From Bradyrhizobium sp. NFR13 (GTDB taxonomy: Bacteria; Pseudomonadota; Alphaproteobacteria; Rhizobiales; Xanthobacteraceae), in NCBI RefSeq assembly GCF_900114605.1, contig NZ_FOTP01000003.1, positions 682,001 to 746,000 of the forward strand: a DNA stretch of 64,000 bases. Reading direction: 5' to 3'. Made by a program: the position numbers and the translations under genes. The notes below the pieces were generated by a model. The model was not told where the DNA came from, ran no database searches, and was given only the letters and a program-made list of their open reading frames with translations. Positions 63,433-64,000 of this stretch are shown one piece after another; within the stretch, counting starts at the first letter, position 1, and every line of letters begins with the position of its first letter.

Positions 63433-64000
63433 ATGAGCAAACCCGCGATCAGGCACACCGACGGCAAGACACGCTGCCCGTGGCCCGGCGAAGATCCGTT
63501 CTATGTCGCCTATCACGACACCGAATGGGGCGTGCCGGAATACGACGACCGGGCACTCTACGAGAAGCTGATCCTCGACGGCTTTCAGGCCGGCCTCTCC
63601 TGGATCACGATCCTGCGCAAGCGCGACAATTTCCGCAAAGCATTCGATGACTTTCAACCGGAAAAAATCGCGCGCTACAGCGAGAAAAAAGTTCAAGCGC
63701 TGATGAACGATGCCGGCATCGTGCGCAACCGCGCCAAGATCGAAGGCGCCATCCTCAGCGCCAAGGGCTACCTGAAAATCATGGAAGAAGGCGCTGGCTT
63801 CTCGAAATATCTGTGGGACTTCGTCGACGGCAAACCGCTGGTCAACAATTTCAAGACCCACGGCAGCGTGCCGGCCTCAACACCACTATCGACCAGGATC
63901 TCGAAAGACCTGCAGGCCCGCGGCTTCAAATTCGTCGGCCCTACCATCGTCTATGCCTTTATGCAGGCCACAGGTATGGTCAACGATCATCTCGTGACCT
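63433..64000 (+). CDS. tag: DNA-3-methyladenine glycosylase I (partial at window end)
   Basis: The first 189 residues are present, and the gene runs off the window. The Tag signature RCPWPGEDPFYVAYHDTEWGVP has the zinc-binding cysteine and histidine, and ILRKRDNFRKAFDDF and KFVGPTIVYAFMQATGMVNDH follow. It removes 3-methyladenine from alkylated DNA as a first step of base excision repair. It follows ygfZ closely and is probably in the same operon. Confidence 0.93.
   Translation, partial: MSKPAIRHTDGKTRCPWPGEDPFYVAYHDTEWGVPEYDDRALYEKLILDGFQAGLSWITILRKRDNFRKAFDDFQPEKIARYSEKKVQALMNDAGIVRNRAKIEGAILSAKGYLKIMEEGAGFSKYLWDFVDGKPLVNNFKTHGSVPASTPLSTRISKDLQARGFKFVGPTIVYAFMQATGMVNDHLVT

Noticed and set aside
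1-64000. tRNA, rRNA, CRISPR, prophage or insertion sequence
   Set aside because: I looked for TpsiC-like arms, tandem direct repeats with spacers, and transposase, integrase or phage structural motifs, and found none. A tool-based search was not possible.

Overview
The window is ordinary chromosomal DNA of an alphaproteobacterium of the Rhizobiales. The Bradyrhizobium/Rhodopseudomonas/Tardiphaga group (Nitrobacteraceae) fits best. This rests on high-GC coding bias and on several features: the three-gene pntA1-pntA2-pntB transhydrogenase, a small aa3-oxidase subunit IV, a GapR-type DUF2312 protein, DUF1244, DUF1036, DUF465 and DUF882 proteins, Bug, TRAP and IclR catabolic modules, and palindromic intergenic repeats of the kind common in that group. 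I see no phage, insertion sequence, CRISPR array, plasmid module, rRNA or tRNA.

Layout. 1-9.7 kb: the tail of an iron-binding protein and its two-domain Fe(3+) permease, an AI-2E exporter, the 3-oxoacid CoA-transferase pair scoA-scoB, an AsmA-like protein, and a polyamine-type ABC operon (ATPase plus two permeases). 9.7-15.4 kb: a PAS-GGDEF-EAL protein, an LhgO-like oxidoreductase, two divergent DUF465 proteins, a small gene with an SOS-box promoter, and a decayed GGDEF remnant. 15.5-25.5 kb: purEK, aquaporin, rpsU, TPR and proline-rich envelope proteins, cupin-chaA, a VOC protein, pnt, and the cox subunit IV. 25.7-31.2 kb: an M3 oligopeptidase, an HTH/unknown gene pair, TerC, and an orphan NtrC-type regulator. 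31.5-38.8 kb: a YcbB-type L,D-transpeptidase beside a MepK-like DUF882 protein, gapR, DUF1244, DUF1036 and pyruvate kinase. 38.9-45 kb: OsmC, a frameshifted alpha/beta hydrolase, DUF3750, a large MscS channel, a TPR protein and rpmJ. 45.2-51 kb: a catabolic cluster (Bug receptor, two MaoC-type hydratase halves, divergent IclR, amidohydrolase) running into O-antigen ligase and GT25. 51-56.5 kb: YbaK, a protein of unknown function, then a FadR-type regulator facing a TRAP transporter operon. 56.8-64 kb: an alpha/beta-hydrolase-OsmC fusion, a lipase-like hydrolase, DUF445, a dihydroorotase-like enzyme, ygfZ, and the start of tag.

The observations I consider most worth checking are five. First, an identical 14-bp site lies over the start codon of the FadR-type gene and in the promoter region of the TRAP operon. 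Second, a GAAC-N7-GAAC LexA-type box sits inside the promoter of a small gene of unknown function. Third, a probable maker/breaker pair for 3-3 peptidoglycan cross-links has a very long tail on the hydrolase and a cluster of palindromes upstream. Fourth, a dihydroorotase-like enzyme lacks the first metal-binding histidine. Fifth, an HTH gene overlaps a partner gene of unknown function.
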